Positions 1 to 8,387 are shown, numbered from the stretch's first letter. The stretch is DNA of 64,000 nucleotides from an uncultured Rhodopila sp. (GCA_903932145.1 CAIZFE010000037.1:44833-108832), one strand, 5' to 3'. Notes: generated by a model from the sequence alone, not told the origin. Translations and numbers: made by a program.

Positions 1-581
1 CGGTCGTCGGCGATCGACTCACCACCGATCTTCATTTTCACCACTGAATAGCCGCGTTCCAGATAGGCGCGCATCTCGGCACACAACGCTGAATCGTCCT
101 TGCCGGGGTAGTAGTAACCGCCAGCGGCATAAACAAAGATGTTCGGATCGGCGACGACCCCGTGGCGTTCGGCCAGCAACCGGAACAGCGGCTTGCCGGC
201 GATCTTCGCCACTGCGTCCCACACCGCCATGTCGATCGTGCCGACGGCCACCGAACGATCGCCGTGGCCGCCCGGCTTTTCGTTGCGCATCATGGTGCCC
301 CAGACCTTGTCCGGGTCCAGGTTGTCGCCGGTCGCATCCAGCATCGACACCGGATCGGCCTCCAGAATGCGCGGCGCGAACCGCTCGCGGATCAGGCCAC
401 CCTGACCATACCGGCCGTTCGAGTTGAAGCCGTAGCCGACCACCGTCTTGCCGTTACGCTGCACGTTGGTGACCACGGCGACCAGGCTGGAGGTCATTTT
501 GGAGAAATCGATATAGGCATTGCGAATGGGCGAGCTGATCGGCTTCGTTACTTCGCGAACATCGACGATGCGCAGGGACAT
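1..581 (-). CDS. tarD: D(-)-tartrate dehydratase, 5' part (cut by window edge)
   Basis: This is an enolase-superfamily enzyme that dehydrates D-tartrate to oxaloacetate in the cytoplasm. The frame opens at ATG 581-579 and runs off the left edge after 193 codons, so only the N-terminal capping domain and the first barrel strand are present. It begins MSLRIVDVREVTKPISSPIR and contains the stretches GYGFNSNGRYGQGGL and VGTIDMAVWDAVAKIAGKPL. By recall these match the Bradyrhizobium D-tartrate dehydratase almost residue for residue, and the K-M-K catalytic motif falls at residues 182-184 as in that enzyme. An AGGAG ribosome site overlaps the end of hemJ 12 bases upstream, so the two genes are probably co-transcribed. 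The barrel Asp/Glu/His ligands lie outside the window. Another sugar-acid dehydratase of the same subgroup is possible but less likely. Confidence 0.85.
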   Translation of the reverse strand, partial: MSLRIVDVREVTKPISSPIRNAYIDFSKMTSSLVAVVTNVQRNGKTVVGYGFNSNGRYGQGGLIRERFAPRILEADPVSMLDATGDNLDPDKVWGTMMRNEKPGGHGDRSVAVGTIDMAVWDAVAKIAGKPLFRLLAERHGVVADPNIFVYAAGGYYYPGKDDSALCAEMRAYLERGYSVVKMKIGGESIADD

Positions 582-593
582 GAGAGGAACTCC

Positions 594-1046
594 TCAGAAA
601 GGCCGGACAATAACCATGATGACGACGACGACCATCAGCACGGTGGGGACTTCATTGGCAATACGGTAAAATCTCTGGGGACGCCGGTTGGCGTCGGCCA
701 GAAAGTCCTTCCGCCAGCGTGACATGGCGCCATGGAAGCCGGACATCAGGATCACGCAAAGCAGTTTCACATGCCACCATCCGGCCGACCAGTCGATAAT
801 GCCGGGCGTCAGCACCAGCATAATCCCGAACAGCCAGGTCGCGATCATCGCCGGGTTCATGATCTGCTTGAACAGCCGGTATTCCATGACCTTGAAGCGC
901 TCGCTTTCGGCGCTGCCGGCCCGCACATCGCAATGATAGACGAACAGCCGAGGCATGTAGAACGTCGCCGCCATCCACGCGATCAACGAGATCACGTGGA
1001 AAGCCTTGGTCCATGGATACAGATGGCTGAGGGCCTGGATGGTCAT
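594..1046 (-). CDS. hemJ: Protoporphyrinogen oxidase HemJ
   Basis: HemJ is the integral-membrane enzyme that oxidises protoporphyrinogen IX to protoporphyrin IX in bacteria lacking HemG or HemY. The 150-residue product has the expected length and about four membrane segments. The signature near residues 16-37 (AFHVISLIAWMAATFYMPRL followed by FVYH) carries the conserved heme-linked His, and WWHVKL and the C-terminal NEVPT stretch are also typical. The longer frame reaching 1760 is not coding upstream of this ATG: it runs antisense-frame through the SDR gene, and homology starts at MTIQALSHLYPWTKAFH. Only 12 bases separate the stop from tarD. No other heme genes are nearby. Confidence 0.9.
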   Translation of the reverse strand: MTIQALSHLYPWTKAFHVISLIAWMAATFYMPRLFVYHCDVRAGSAESERFKVMEYRLFKQIMNPAMIATWLFGIMLVLTPGIIDWSAGWWHVKLLCVILMSGFHGAMSRWRKDFLADANRRPQRFYRIANEVPTVLMVVVVIMVIVRPF

Positions 1047-1169
1047 GTGAACTCGTCTGGTAGCGCCGACATGGCGGAAAAGGGAAGGGTGGTGCGCTGG
1101 CTGGCGCCGACGTTGACGAACGCTCCCGTCATGGTCCGACCCACCCCGTCTTGGCTCGGCCCTCCTCGC

Positions 1170-1242
1170 CATGGCCCGGCTTGTCCGGGCCACCTGTCGC
1201 GGCACCGGCAGCGCATGGGTGGCCCGGACAACCCGGGCCATG
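1170..1242. repeat. REP-like palindrome
   Basis: Two 25-base arms, 1170-1194 and 1218-1242, form a nearly perfect inverted repeat around a 23-base loop (catggcccggcttgtccggg on the left). It lies between hemJ and the SDR gene and belongs to the palindromic family seen at eight or more places in this window. Extra family sequence extends to about 1250. Confidence 0.75.
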
Positions 1243-1279
1243 ACGGGGGGAGAAAGTGCACGCCGAAAAGCGGTCGCTC

Positions 1280-2065
1280 CTACATCGTAGTCTGCATATC
1301 CGCATCGACGCTGATCGCCTGGCCGCTGATCGTGGTGCCGAACGGGCTGGCCAGATACAACGCCATGTTGGCGATATCCTGCTGTGTAACGAAGCACTTC
1401 AGGCTGGTCGTCCCGACCGTGCGCTCCGTCATCTCGTTTTCCGAGATCGACGCCGCCTCCGCTTTCGCCTTGATCACCGCCCTGATGCGCGGTCCATCCA
1501 CCGGCCCGGGCAGGATCGCGTTGACCCGGATGCCGTCGGGACCGAGTTCGATCGACAGCGATTTCGTGAAGCCAATCACGCCCCATTTGGCTGCCGCATA
1601 AGGCGCGCGCAACGGAAATCCGAACCGGCCCGCCGCCGATGAAAGATTGATGATCGCCCCGCCGCCATTCTTCCGCAGCACCGGGATCGCCCGCCGGGAC
1701 ATCGCGAACATCGAGGCGACGTCGATGCGCAGCGTCGCCTCCACCTCCTCCGGCGTGCAATGTTCAACCAGCTTGGTCGGGCCGGCGATGCCGGCGTTGT
1801 TGATCAAAACGTCCAACCCGCCCAAATGCTTGACGGCCGCATCGACAAAGGCCTCGCACTGGGCCGGATCGCCGGCATCGGCCTTCATGCCGGGATGGCC
1901 GCACATCTCCAGCGCGTGCGTGTCCACGTCGCTGACGAATACACGAGCACCGCAGAAGGCAAAGCTGTGGGCCATAACTTTGCCGATGCCGTTCGCACCG
2001 GCCGAGATCGCCACGTTGTATCCGGTCAGATCGACCGTCAGTGGCGTATTGGCTCCGGAAACCAT
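1280..2065 (-). CDS. SDR-family NAD(P)-dependent oxidoreductase
   Basis: This is a classical short-chain dehydrogenase/reductase of 261 residues, the usual length. The cofactor loop reads AGANGIG near residue 22 (a TGxxxGxG variant with Ala for Thr). NNAG follows near 88, then the catalytic Ser in LSSAAG and the Tyr-Lys pair in PYAAAKWG near residues 155-159. After the Tyr-Lys motif comes the common SIELGPDGIRVNAILPGPV segment. The C-terminal GQAISVDADMQ replaces the frequent GQ.I.VDGG. Substrate cannot be told from sequence. The gene is divergent from the LVIVD-repeat gene and lies upstream of hemJ on the same strand, separated by a palindromic repeat. Confidence 0.85.
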   Translation of the reverse strand: MVSGANTPLTVDLTGYNVAISAGANGIGKVMAHSFAFCGARVFVSDVDTHALEMCGHPGMKADAGDPAQCEAFVDAAVKHLGGLDVLINNAGIAGPTKLVEHCTPEEVEATLRIDVASMFAMSRRAIPVLRKNGGGAIINLSSAAGRFGFPLRAPYAAAKWGVIGFTKSLSIELGPDGIRVNAILPGPVDGPRIRAVIKAKAEAASISENEMTERTVGTTSLKCFVTQQDIANMALYLASPFGTTISGQAISVDADMQTTM

Positions 2066-2130
2066 GCGTCTATTCCCCTTTCCCGTGTGTCGGTTAAGGT
2101 GATCGCGCCAAAGCCAAGTGGAGGCAAGCC

Positions 2131-3357
2131 ATGATCGTACCAGAGGGTGCCAGGAACATCTCGTTCATCGGTCACACGGACCAGGGCGGGCGCGGCGACG
2201 GTGTGCAGGTCATGGTCAATCGCGGCCACGCCTACATCGGCACGCGGGTCAGCCGCGGCATCATGGTCACCGACGTGCGCGACCCGAGGAACCCGAAGCC
2301 GGTCAACTTCATGCCGATCCACCCGAACTCCTGGAGCATGCACCTCCAGACCGCGAATGATTTGATGCTGGGCATCGAGGAGCTCGATTTGAAGGCGCTG
2401 CTGTCGCAGAAAGATTATTACAGCGGGTCAAACCAGGTCGGCTCGTCGCGCTACGGCAAACGCGGCGTGGATTTTTCCGCCGGCATGCGGGTGTATGACA
2501 TCTCCGACGCCGCCAACCCGAGGCCGATCGGTTTCATGGAAGTCGAGGGGCTCGGTCTGCATCGCATCTGGTGGACCGGCGGCCGCTATGCCTACGCCTC
2601 GGCCCTGCTGGACGGGTTCATGGATCACATTCTGATCACCATCGACATGGCCGATCCCATCAAGCCGCGCGAGGTCGGCCGCTGGTGGATCCCCGGCATG
2701 AACACCGCCGCCGGCGAGACGCCGCATTGGACAGGCCGCTGGGCGCTGCATCACGCGATCGTCGAGGACGATGTCGCCTATGCCTCCTGGCGCGACGGCG
2801 GTCTGACGATCCTGGACGTGAAGGACGCGTCCAGGCCGGAGTTGATCGTTCATCGCAACTGGTCGCCTCCGTTCGGCGGCGGCACCCACAACGCGCTGCC
2901 GTTGCACGACCGTGGCCTTTTGGTGGTGCTGGATGAGGCGACGATGAACATAGACGTCGAACAGATGAAGCGCACCTGGGTGTTCGACATCCGGGAAAAA
3001 TCGAACCCCATCTCAATCGCAACGATGCCGACGCCGTCGGACCAGGACTACGTCAAGATGGGCGGTCAGTTCGGACCGCACAACCTGCACGAGAACCGTC
3101 CGGGATCGTTCCAGTCCTCGACCACGATTTTCACGACATGGCAGAGCGCCGGCGTGCGGGTATTCGACATTACCAACCAATACCGCCCGGAGGAGATTGG
3201 CTACTTCGTGCCGCCACAGCCAAGGACCTGGATGGAGCCGATGCGCGGACGCGCCAAAATGCGCCACACCGCCGATATCTTCGTGGCTCAGGACGGGCTG
3301 ATGTATGTGACGGACTACGATGCGGGATTGTATATCCTGCAATGGAATGGCGCGTGA
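2131..3357 (+). CDS. LVIVD-repeat (beta-propeller-like) protein
   Basis: The product is a 408-residue protein built of repeated units of the form V.DV.DP..P, for example IMVTDVRDPRNPKPV, RVYDISDAANPRPIG, ITIDMADPIKPREVG, LTILDVKDASRPELI and VFDITNQYRPEEIG. This spacing is typical of LVIVD-repeat proteins, which are predicted to fold as beta-propellers. There is no signal peptide or membrane segment, so it is probably cytoplasmic. The start has a clear ribosome site (gtggaggcaagcc). Its function is not established. The gene is divergent from the SDR gene with only 65 bases between the two starts. Confidence 0.75.
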   Translation: MIVPEGARNISFIGHTDQGGRGDGVQVMVNRGHAYIGTRVSRGIMVTDVRDPRNPKPVNFMPIHPNSWSMHLQTANDLMLGIEELDLKALLSQKDYYSGSNQVGSSRYGKRGVDFSAGMRVYDISDAANPRPIGFMEVEGLGLHRIWWTGGRYAYASALLDGFMDHILITIDMADPIKPREVGRWWIPGMNTAAGETPHWTGRWALHHAIVEDDVAYASWRDGGLTILDVKDASRPELIVHRNWSPPFGGGTHNALPLHDRGLLVVLDEATMNIDVEQMKRTWVFDIREKSNPISIATMPTPSDQDYVKMGGQFGPHNLHENRPGSFQSSTTIFTTWQSAGVRVFDITNQYRPEEIGYFVPPQPRTWMEPMRGRAKMRHTADIFVAQDGLMYVTDYDAGLYILQWNGA

Positions 3358-3747
3358 TTCAGTTCGACCGTTGTTTGGGCGTTGCGTGGTTTGAAGCGGC
3401 CTGGCACTCCGGATCGACGGTTCGGGACGCGGCATTGTCCACAAAGCAAGACCTCACCACGGAGTACACGAAGAACCACGGAGCGCCACCGAGAAACAGA
3501 ATCGCACCGACCGCTCGGCGTCCGAATAATGACCAAAGACGCCGTCCGCACGATCGCAACACATTAGCCAGACCGGCTGGCGCGCTCCAGTATTGTCCGA
3601 CACAAATCGTGTATAGCGCGATCGTAATTTCTTCTCCGTGGGACTCCGCGTTCCTCCGTGGTAACATCTTTCCTTCCTTGGCTGCTCGCCAAAATCGAAC
3701 AACCGCGTGATTTTTGCAATAACCAACCAAATAATGGGAGAAACCCA
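3358..3747. other. Intergenic region, no gene seen
   Basis: The 390 bases between the LVIVD gene and the dehydrogenase gene hold no convincing reading frame. They contain a pair of inverted CCACGGAG-type repeats annotated separately. The ribosome site of the downstream gene (gggag) sits at 3736-3740. Confidence 0.6.
3455..3664. repeat. Inverted CCACGGAG-type repeat pair
   Basis: At 3455-3490 the sequence carries ccacggag twice with acacg between. At 3629-3664 the same pattern occurs in inverted orientation (ctccgtgg...cctccgtgg). The arms match imperfectly and enclose about 140 bases with no gene. The arrangement resembles a small non-autonomous mobile element or a long-looped intergenic repeat. 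No transposase is present. Confidence 0.55.
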
Positions 3748-4683
3748 ATGAAAATCGGATTTATCGGCCTGGGCATGATGGGCTCCGGCATGGCATCCAA
3801 CCTGCAAAAAGCCGGACACGACCTCGTCGTCCACGACCTGACCCGCCAGGCCGCGTCCAAACACCTGAACGCCGGCGCCACCTGGGCCGACACCCCGCGC
3901 GCGGTCGCCGAGGCATGCGACATCGTCTTCACCTCACTGCCCACTCCCGCCGACGTGCAACGCGTCGGTACCGGCGACAACGGCCTGATCCAGGGTTTTC
4001 GACAAGGCTCGTCCTGGTTCGACCTCTCAACCAACGCCGTGGACGTCGTCCGCACCCTCCATGCGACCTTCGCCGAAAAAGGCGTCGACTTCCTCGACGC
4101 CCCGGTCAGCGGAGGCCCCAAGGGCGCCAACAGCGGCAAGCTCGCCATCTGGGTCGGCGGCGACAAAGCGGCCTTCGAGAAATATCTCCCGACGCTATCC
4201 GCCATGGGCGACCAGGCCGTCTATATCGGGCCGATCGGTGCCGGATCGATCGCGAAACTGACCCACAACGCCGCCTCTGCCGCCGTCAACGTCGTGCTGT
4301 CGGAAGTCTTTACCATGGGCATTAAAGCCGGTGTCGAGCCGCTGGCCCTGTTCGAGGCCGTGCGGCAAGGTGCATCCGGCCGCAATCGCATGTTCGACCG
4401 TCTGGCCGATCATTTCCTCACCGGCAGTTACGATCCCGCCGATTTCGCCCTGCGCCTGATCCACAAGGACGTCTCGCTCGCCTGCCAGTTGGGCCGTGAC
4501 GTCGGGGTTCCGATGCGCCTGACCAACATGGCATTGATGGAACTGACCGAGGCCATGAACCGAGGCTGGGGCGCCCGTGATTCCCGCGTAGGATCATTAC
4601 TGCAACAGGAACGCGCGGGAATCCCGCCGATCGCCGTCGCGCCCGAAAAGATAAAGGCAGTTCTTGCCTCCGATGCGAAGTGA
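3748..4683 (+). CDS. NAD(P)-dependent beta-hydroxyacid dehydrogenase (HIBADH family)
   Basis: This 311-residue cytoplasmic oxidoreductase belongs to the 3-hydroxyisobutyrate dehydrogenase family. It opens directly with the Rossmann motif GFIGLGMMGSGMASNL. It then has the substrate-binding DAPVSGGPKGANSGKLAI near residue 117 and the catalytic Lys region GSIAKLTHNAASAA, where the usual NN pair reads HN. KDVSLACQLGRDVGVP near residue 240 is also typical. I chose the ATG at 3748, preceded by gggag, over an earlier in-frame start at 3658 because homology begins there. A paralog lies at 57999-58898. The substrate could be 3-hydroxyisobutyrate, tartronate semialdehyde or another hydroxyacid. Confidence 0.85.
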   Translation: MKIGFIGLGMMGSGMASNLQKAGHDLVVHDLTRQAASKHLNAGATWADTPRAVAEACDIVFTSLPTPADVQRVGTGDNGLIQGFRQGSSWFDLSTNAVDVVRTLHATFAEKGVDFLDAPVSGGPKGANSGKLAIWVGGDKAAFEKYLPTLSAMGDQAVYIGPIGAGSIAKLTHNAASAAVNVVLSEVFTMGIKAGVEPLALFEAVRQGASGRNRMFDRLADHFLTGSYDPADFALRLIHKDVSLACQLGRDVGVPMRLTNMALMELTEAMNRGWGARDSRVGSLLQQERAGIPPIAVAPEKIKAVLASDAK

Positions 4684-5063
4684 CAACCAAACCGCGTTGA
4701 AAGTGATGTCCACCCCCGTCATGGCTCGGCTTGTCCGAGCCATCCGAGACGCGACGATGTCGCGCCTTGTGGCCCGGACGAGCCGCATAGGCATCCACTT
4801 AAGCGGCAGGCGGAGAAAATTCTTTCACCGGACGCGGCTTTTTCCTCTCCGTCATGACCGGGCTTGGCCCGGCCACCCACGACTTCGCTTGGCACGATAC
4901 CAGAAGTCGTGGGTGGCCGGGCCAAGCCCGGCCATGACGGATGGGAAAATCCTCCCCGCCCACCGCTTAAGTGGATGCCTATGCGGACAAGCCAGGACAT
5001 GACGGGGGCAGCCGAGTCGGCATCAATGCGTGTTCAAATAACAACCAACACAGGAGATTTGAT
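4684..5063. other. Intergenic region filled by nested palindromic repeats
   Basis: This stretch has no gene. Most of it is the nested REP structure described in the next entry. The AGGAG ribosome site of the following LLM gene lies at its right end. Confidence 0.7.
4718..5010. repeat. Nested REP palindrome (one element inside another)
   Basis: The outer arms include a perfect 24-base inverted match, 4783-4806 (ccgcataggcatccacttaa plus gcgg) against 4963-4986. They are flanked by further REP-like sequence at 4718-4740 and 4987-5010. Inside the outer pair is a second, almost perfect 38-base palindrome, 4849-4886 against 4903-4940, with a 16-base loop. The inner arm carries ccgtcatgaccgggcttggc and the outer loop is otherwise non-coding. 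The order implies that one element landed in, or was copied into, the loop of another. Confidence 0.8.
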
Positions 5064-5963
5064 ATGAAACTAGGCGCGCTCGTACCCTTCGGCGACACCG
5101 GCGGCGATCCATCGCTGGTGCGCGATTACGCCCAAACCCTCGAATCCATCGGCTACGACTTCCTGGAAGCCCCGGACCACGTGCTCGGCTCCAACCCCGG
5201 ACCCGCCACCGGCACCGATCCGCGCGCCCGCGTCGCCGACAGCCTGTATCACGACCCGTTCGTTCTGCTGAGCTACCTGTCGGCCGCCACAACGAAACTA
5301 CAATTCTCCACTGGCGTTCTGATCGTCGCGCAACGCCAAACCGCGCTGGTCGCAAAACAAGCCGCCTGCCTGGACGTCCTGTCCGGCGGCCGGTTCCGCC
5401 TGGGCATCGGCGTCGGCTGGAACCCGGTCGAGTTCACCGCCCTCAACGAAAATTTCCACAACCGAGGCCGTCGTTCCGAAGAACAGGCGCAGGTCATGAA
5501 AGCTTTGTGGGCCGATCCGTATGTGACCTTCAAAGGCAAATACCACACTATCGACGACGCCGGCATCAATCCGCGCCCGGCCTCCGGCAAAGTCCCGCTG
5601 TGGTATGGCGGTCATCACGAACACACCCTGCCGCGCATCGCCAAATGGGGCGATGGCTGGATGCCGAACGCCTACCCGCCGGATCAAACAGCCCTCGATA
5701 TCTTCGCCGAATTGCGCAGCCTGACCGAACAGCAAGGCCGAGACCCGGCCTCGGTCGGCATCGAAGTCTGGACCTCCTGCGGCCAGGGCAACGAAGCCGA
5801 TTGGCGCCGGGAAACCGCCTTCTGGAAACAGGCGGGAGTCAGCCACATTTGCCTGACCACCACATTCGACCGCCGCCACCATCACCGCATCGCCGGGCAC
5901 ACGGCCGCCGATCATCTGGCGGCGGCGAAGCGCTATCACGACGCCATCGCCGATTTACTGTAG
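5064..5963 (+). CDS. LLM-class flavin-dependent oxidoreductase, copy 1
   Basis: This is a 299-residue luciferase-like monooxygenase-fold protein. Members use F420 or FMN for hydride transfer or monooxygenation. It begins MKLGALVPFGDTGGDP and has YDFLEAPDHVLG, RFRLGIGVGWNPVEF near residue 110 and GRRSEEQAQVMKALW, all typical of the TIGR03619-type subgroup. The start was placed at 5064 behind caggagattt, not at an earlier in-frame ATG inside the repeat region. The next gene is a close paralog 13 bases downstream on the same strand. No F420 biosynthesis gene is in the window, so the cofactor is inferred only. Confidence 0.82.
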   Translation: MKLGALVPFGDTGGDPSLVRDYAQTLESIGYDFLEAPDHVLGSNPGPATGTDPRARVADSLYHDPFVLLSYLSAATTKLQFSTGVLIVAQRQTALVAKQAACLDVLSGGRFRLGIGVGWNPVEFTALNENFHNRGRRSEEQAQVMKALWADPYVTFKGKYHTIDDAGINPRPASGKVPLWYGGHHEHTLPRIAKWGDGWMPNAYPPDQTALDIFAELRSLTEQQGRDPASVGIEVWTSCGQGNEADWRRETAFWKQAGVSHICLTTTFDRRHHHRIAGHTAADHLAAAKRYHDAIADLL

Positions 5964-5976
5964 AAAGAACAAAAAT

Positions 5977-6873
5977 ATGCAATTAGGTGCCACCATCCCC
6001 GTAGCCGATATCGGCACCGGTCCGTCCCAGGTTCGCGACTACGCCCAGACCGTCGAAGGCTTGGGCTTCAACTACCTGCAAGCGCCCGATCACGTTCTGG
6101 GCGCCAATCCGGCAACAATCACCGGCAAGGGCCGCGTCGGAACCAACGAAAACCCCTACCACGACCCGTTCGTGCTGTTCGGCTTCCTGGCCGCCTGCAC
6201 GAAAACCCTCGGTTTCGCCCCCGGCGTGCTGATTCTGGCACAACGCCAGGCCGCCCTGGTCGCGAAACAAGCGGCCTGCCTGGACGTGCTGTCCAACGGC
6301 CGCCTGCGCCTCGGCGTCGGCGTCGGCTGGAACCAGGTCGAATTCACCGGCCTGAACGAAGTCTTCTCCAACCGGGGCCGCCGGTCAGAAGAACAAGTCC
6401 AGGTCATGCAAGCCCTGTGGGCGAACGACCACGTCACCTTCAAAGGCCGCTATCACACCATCGACGACGCCGGCATCAACCCACGCCCCGCCTCCGGCCG
6501 CATCCCCGTCTGGTTCGGCGGCCATCATGAGGCGACTCTGCAACGCACCGCCAAATACGGCGACGGCTGGATGCCGCTGGCCTACCCGGCGGACGAATCC
6601 GCGCTGGCGGTGTTCGACAAACTGAACGGCCTGATCAAGGCCGAGGGGCGCGATCCCGCGAGCGTGGGCCTGGAAGTCTGGCTCTCCCTCGGTTCGGGAG
6701 ACGAAGACGCCTGGCACCGGGATTTCGCGTTCTGGAAGAAAGCCGGCGTCACCCACATCACCGCCCACACCACCTATGCGTCCGGTCACCACAAACGCAT
6801 CGCCGGCCACACCGCCGCCGATCATCTCGCGGCCATCACCCGCTTCAAGGCGGTCGTGGCCGACCTGCTGTAA
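5977..6873 (+). CDS. LLM-class flavin-dependent oxidoreductase, copy 2
   Basis: The 298-residue tandem paralog of the preceding gene shares the same landmarks in the same order: YLQAPDHVLGANP, RLRLGVGVGWNQVEF, SNRGRRSEEQVQVMQALW, YHTIDDAGINPRPASGRIPV and the C-terminal GHTAADHLAAI. The two are similar end to end, so they arose by gene duplication, but they have diverged too far for the event to be recent. They probably form one transcript. The product may work as a homodimer or a heterodimer with copy 1, as bacterial luciferase subunits do; that is inference. Confidence 0.82.
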   Translation: MQLGATIPVADIGTGPSQVRDYAQTVEGLGFNYLQAPDHVLGANPATITGKGRVGTNENPYHDPFVLFGFLAACTKTLGFAPGVLILAQRQAALVAKQAACLDVLSNGRLRLGVGVGWNQVEFTGLNEVFSNRGRRSEEQVQVMQALWANDHVTFKGRYHTIDDAGINPRPASGRIPVWFGGHHEATLQRTAKYGDGWMPLAYPADESALAVFDKLNGLIKAEGRDPASVGLEVWLSLGSGDEDAWHRDFAFWKKAGVTHITAHTTYASGHHKRIAGHTAADHLAAITRFKAVVADLL

Positions 6874-6874
6874 C

Positions 6875-6910
6875 CAAAAAAGGCGGCCGGGCTGTCATGG
6901 CCCGGCCGCC
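6875..6910 (-). terminator. Perfect 11-bp hairpin with U-run on the minus strand
   Basis: Bases 6882-6892 pair perfectly with 6900-6910 around a 7-base loop, and six or seven A residues precede the stem on the plus strand. Read on the minus strand this is a textbook intrinsic terminator (GC-rich stem then a T-run). On the plus strand there is no T-run. It would block antisense transcription running from holB into the LLM genes. An ATG at 6897 lies in the loop. Confidence 0.6.
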
Positions 6911-6932
6911 GATTCCGATCTATAACCCCCGC

Positions 6933-7946
6933 ATGCCCGCACCCGATCCCCGCGCGAATCCCCTTCTGCTCGGTCACCCCGAAGCCGAGGCCACCATCCT
7001 GGACGCTATGCGTACCGGGCGGATGCACCACGCCTGGCTGATCACCGGGCCGGAAGGTGTCGGCAAAGCCACGCTCGCCTATCGCTTCGCCCGCCGGCTG
7101 CTGGCCGGCCGCCCGACGGAGGACTCGCTGGCGCTGCCCGCCTCCGATCCGGTGTTCCGGCGCGTCGCCGCCAACTCGCACGCCGACATGCTGACGATCG
7201 AGCGTGTGATGAACGAAAAGACCAAGCGCATGAAGACCCAGATCGCGGTCGAGGATGTGCGCAAGATCAACCCGTTCATGTCGCTGACGCCGGCCGAGGG
7301 CGGCTGGCGCGTTGTCATCGTCGATGGCGCCGAGGACATGAGCCCCGGTTCCGCCAACGGCCTGCTGAAAATCCTGGAGGAACCGCCGCCGCGCGCGATC
7401 CTGCTGCTGGTCTGCGCCGCCCCTGGCCGCTTGCTGCCTACGATTCGCAGCCGCTGCCGCCGCCTGCGCCTGACTCCGCTGGCGGACGAACCGATGCGGC
7501 AACTGCTGACCGCGTATCTGCCGCAGCTCGGTGCCGACGATCGCGGCCGGCTGACCACGTTGGCGGAAGGCTCGCCAGGCCGAGCGATGATGCTGGTGGA
7601 AGATGAGGGGCTGAAGATCGCGATGCTGGTGGACAAGCTGCTGGCTGACATGCCCGCTATCCCGGTGTCGCGCGGCTATGAGATCGCGGATTTCCTGGGG
7701 CGGAGTGAGACAGGGTTCTCGACGTTCATGGATCTGGTGCGGGCGGGGATTGCGGCGTCGGTGCGCGAAAGCGTGCGGGGCAGGGCGGACCCGGAGCAAG
7801 AGCGGCTGGTGGCGTTGCGGCCGTTGGATTCGTGGGGCGAACTGTGGCAGGGGCTGACGCGGTTGCAGAACGATACGGAACGGTTCGCGCTGGATAAGCG
7901 GCAGGCAATTGTGGCGGGGATTGGTATGCTGGGTGGGGCGGGCTAA
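6933..7946 (+). CDS. holB: DNA polymerase III delta' subunit
   Basis: HolB is the delta' subunit of the clamp loader that places the beta sliding clamp on DNA. The 337-residue product has an AAA+ P-loop GPEGVGKATLAYRFARRLL near residue 37. It also has the Walker B/sensor region VVIVDGAEDMSPGSANGLLK ILEEPP near 130-150 and the SRCRRLRL motif near 175. The zinc-binding Cys set of many delta' proteins is not obvious, which is common in alphaproteobacteria. I prefer the start MPAPDPRANPLLLGH at 6933. The frame is open from an ATG at 6897, but that codon lies in a hairpin loop and homology starts later. No strong ribosome site precedes either start. The tmk gene that often precedes holB is absent here. 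Confidence 0.85.
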   Translation: MPAPDPRANPLLLGHPEAEATILDAMRTGRMHHAWLITGPEGVGKATLAYRFARRLLAGRPTEDSLALPASDPVFRRVAANSHADMLTIERVMNEKTKRMKTQIAVEDVRKINPFMSLTPAEGGWRVVIVDGAEDMSPGSANGLLKILEEPPPRAILLLVCAAPGRLLPTIRSRCRRLRLTPLADEPMRQLLTAYLPQLGADDRGRLTTLAEGSPGRAMMLVEDEGLKIAMLVDKLLADMPAIPVSRGYEIADFLGRSETGFSTFMDLVRAGIAASVRESVRGRADPEQERLVALRPLDSWGELWQGLTRLQNDTERFALDKRQAIVAGIGMLGGAG

Positions 7947-8003
7947 CCGTTCGCCGACCGCACGGCTATCATGAAAGGATGCTGACACGCGTAAACGGCG
8001 CGA

Positions 8004-8387
8004 CTAAGCCAAAGCTGAAATAACCGAATTCACGAATTGTTCAGCTCCCAGTATCGCGTCTTCAGCGTCTTGCATCGTGATGATCACGTCAGGATCGACG
8101 TTGTAATCACTGATTTCCTTGTAACCATAAACCTTCGCCAAAAAGGCGGTCATTGTGGTCGGGAAACGCGGATCGTCCTTACTCACGCGCGCGAACTCGA
8201 CCCGAACCCCACGGTGTGTCTTGGCGACACGGCCTGTTTTGTCAAAAATGACTGCTTCGGCTGCGTGAAAAACAGCATAATAGGCCGAACGCGCCGCGAC
8301 GTTTGGCAGGGAAATCTGCATGATTTTGCGTGCTTCGTCTAAATCCCGACGTGCCTTTTCGAGATAGTAGTCGCTTTCTCGGTTCAT
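8004..8387 (-). CDS. HEPN-domain protein (probable toxin of MNT/HEPN pair)
   Basis: This small 127-residue, mostly helical HEPN protein has the PF05168-type core RSAYYAVFHAAEAVIF near residues 36-50 and an upstream EKARRDLDEARKIM helix. The RNxxxHxY motif of HepT-type RNases is not present, so toxicity is not certain. Its ATG overlaps the TGA of the nucleotidyltransferase gene by four bases (ATGA), the usual arrangement of MNT-HEPN modules. In such modules the nucleotidyltransferase neutralises or modifies its HEPN partner. It could also be a non-toxic adaptor of the nucleotidyltransferase. Confidence 0.75.
   Translation of the reverse strand: MNRESDYYLEKARRDLDEARKIMQISLPNVAARSAYYAVFHAAEAVIFDKTGRVAKTHRGVRVEFARVSKDDPRFPTTMTAFLAKVYGYKEISDYNVDPDVIITMQDAEDAILGAEQFVNSVISALA

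Noticed and set aside
594..1760. 388-codon minus-strand frame spanning hemJ and part of the SDR gene
   Set aside because: Only the last 150 codons (HemJ) look like protein; upstream it is Arg/Gly-rich and overlaps the SDR gene in another frame on the same strand.
6822..7988. 388-codon frame antisense to holB
   Set aside because: Composition is typical of a GC-rich shadow (His, Arg, Gln, Pro runs) and holB carries clear AAA+ motifs on the other strand.
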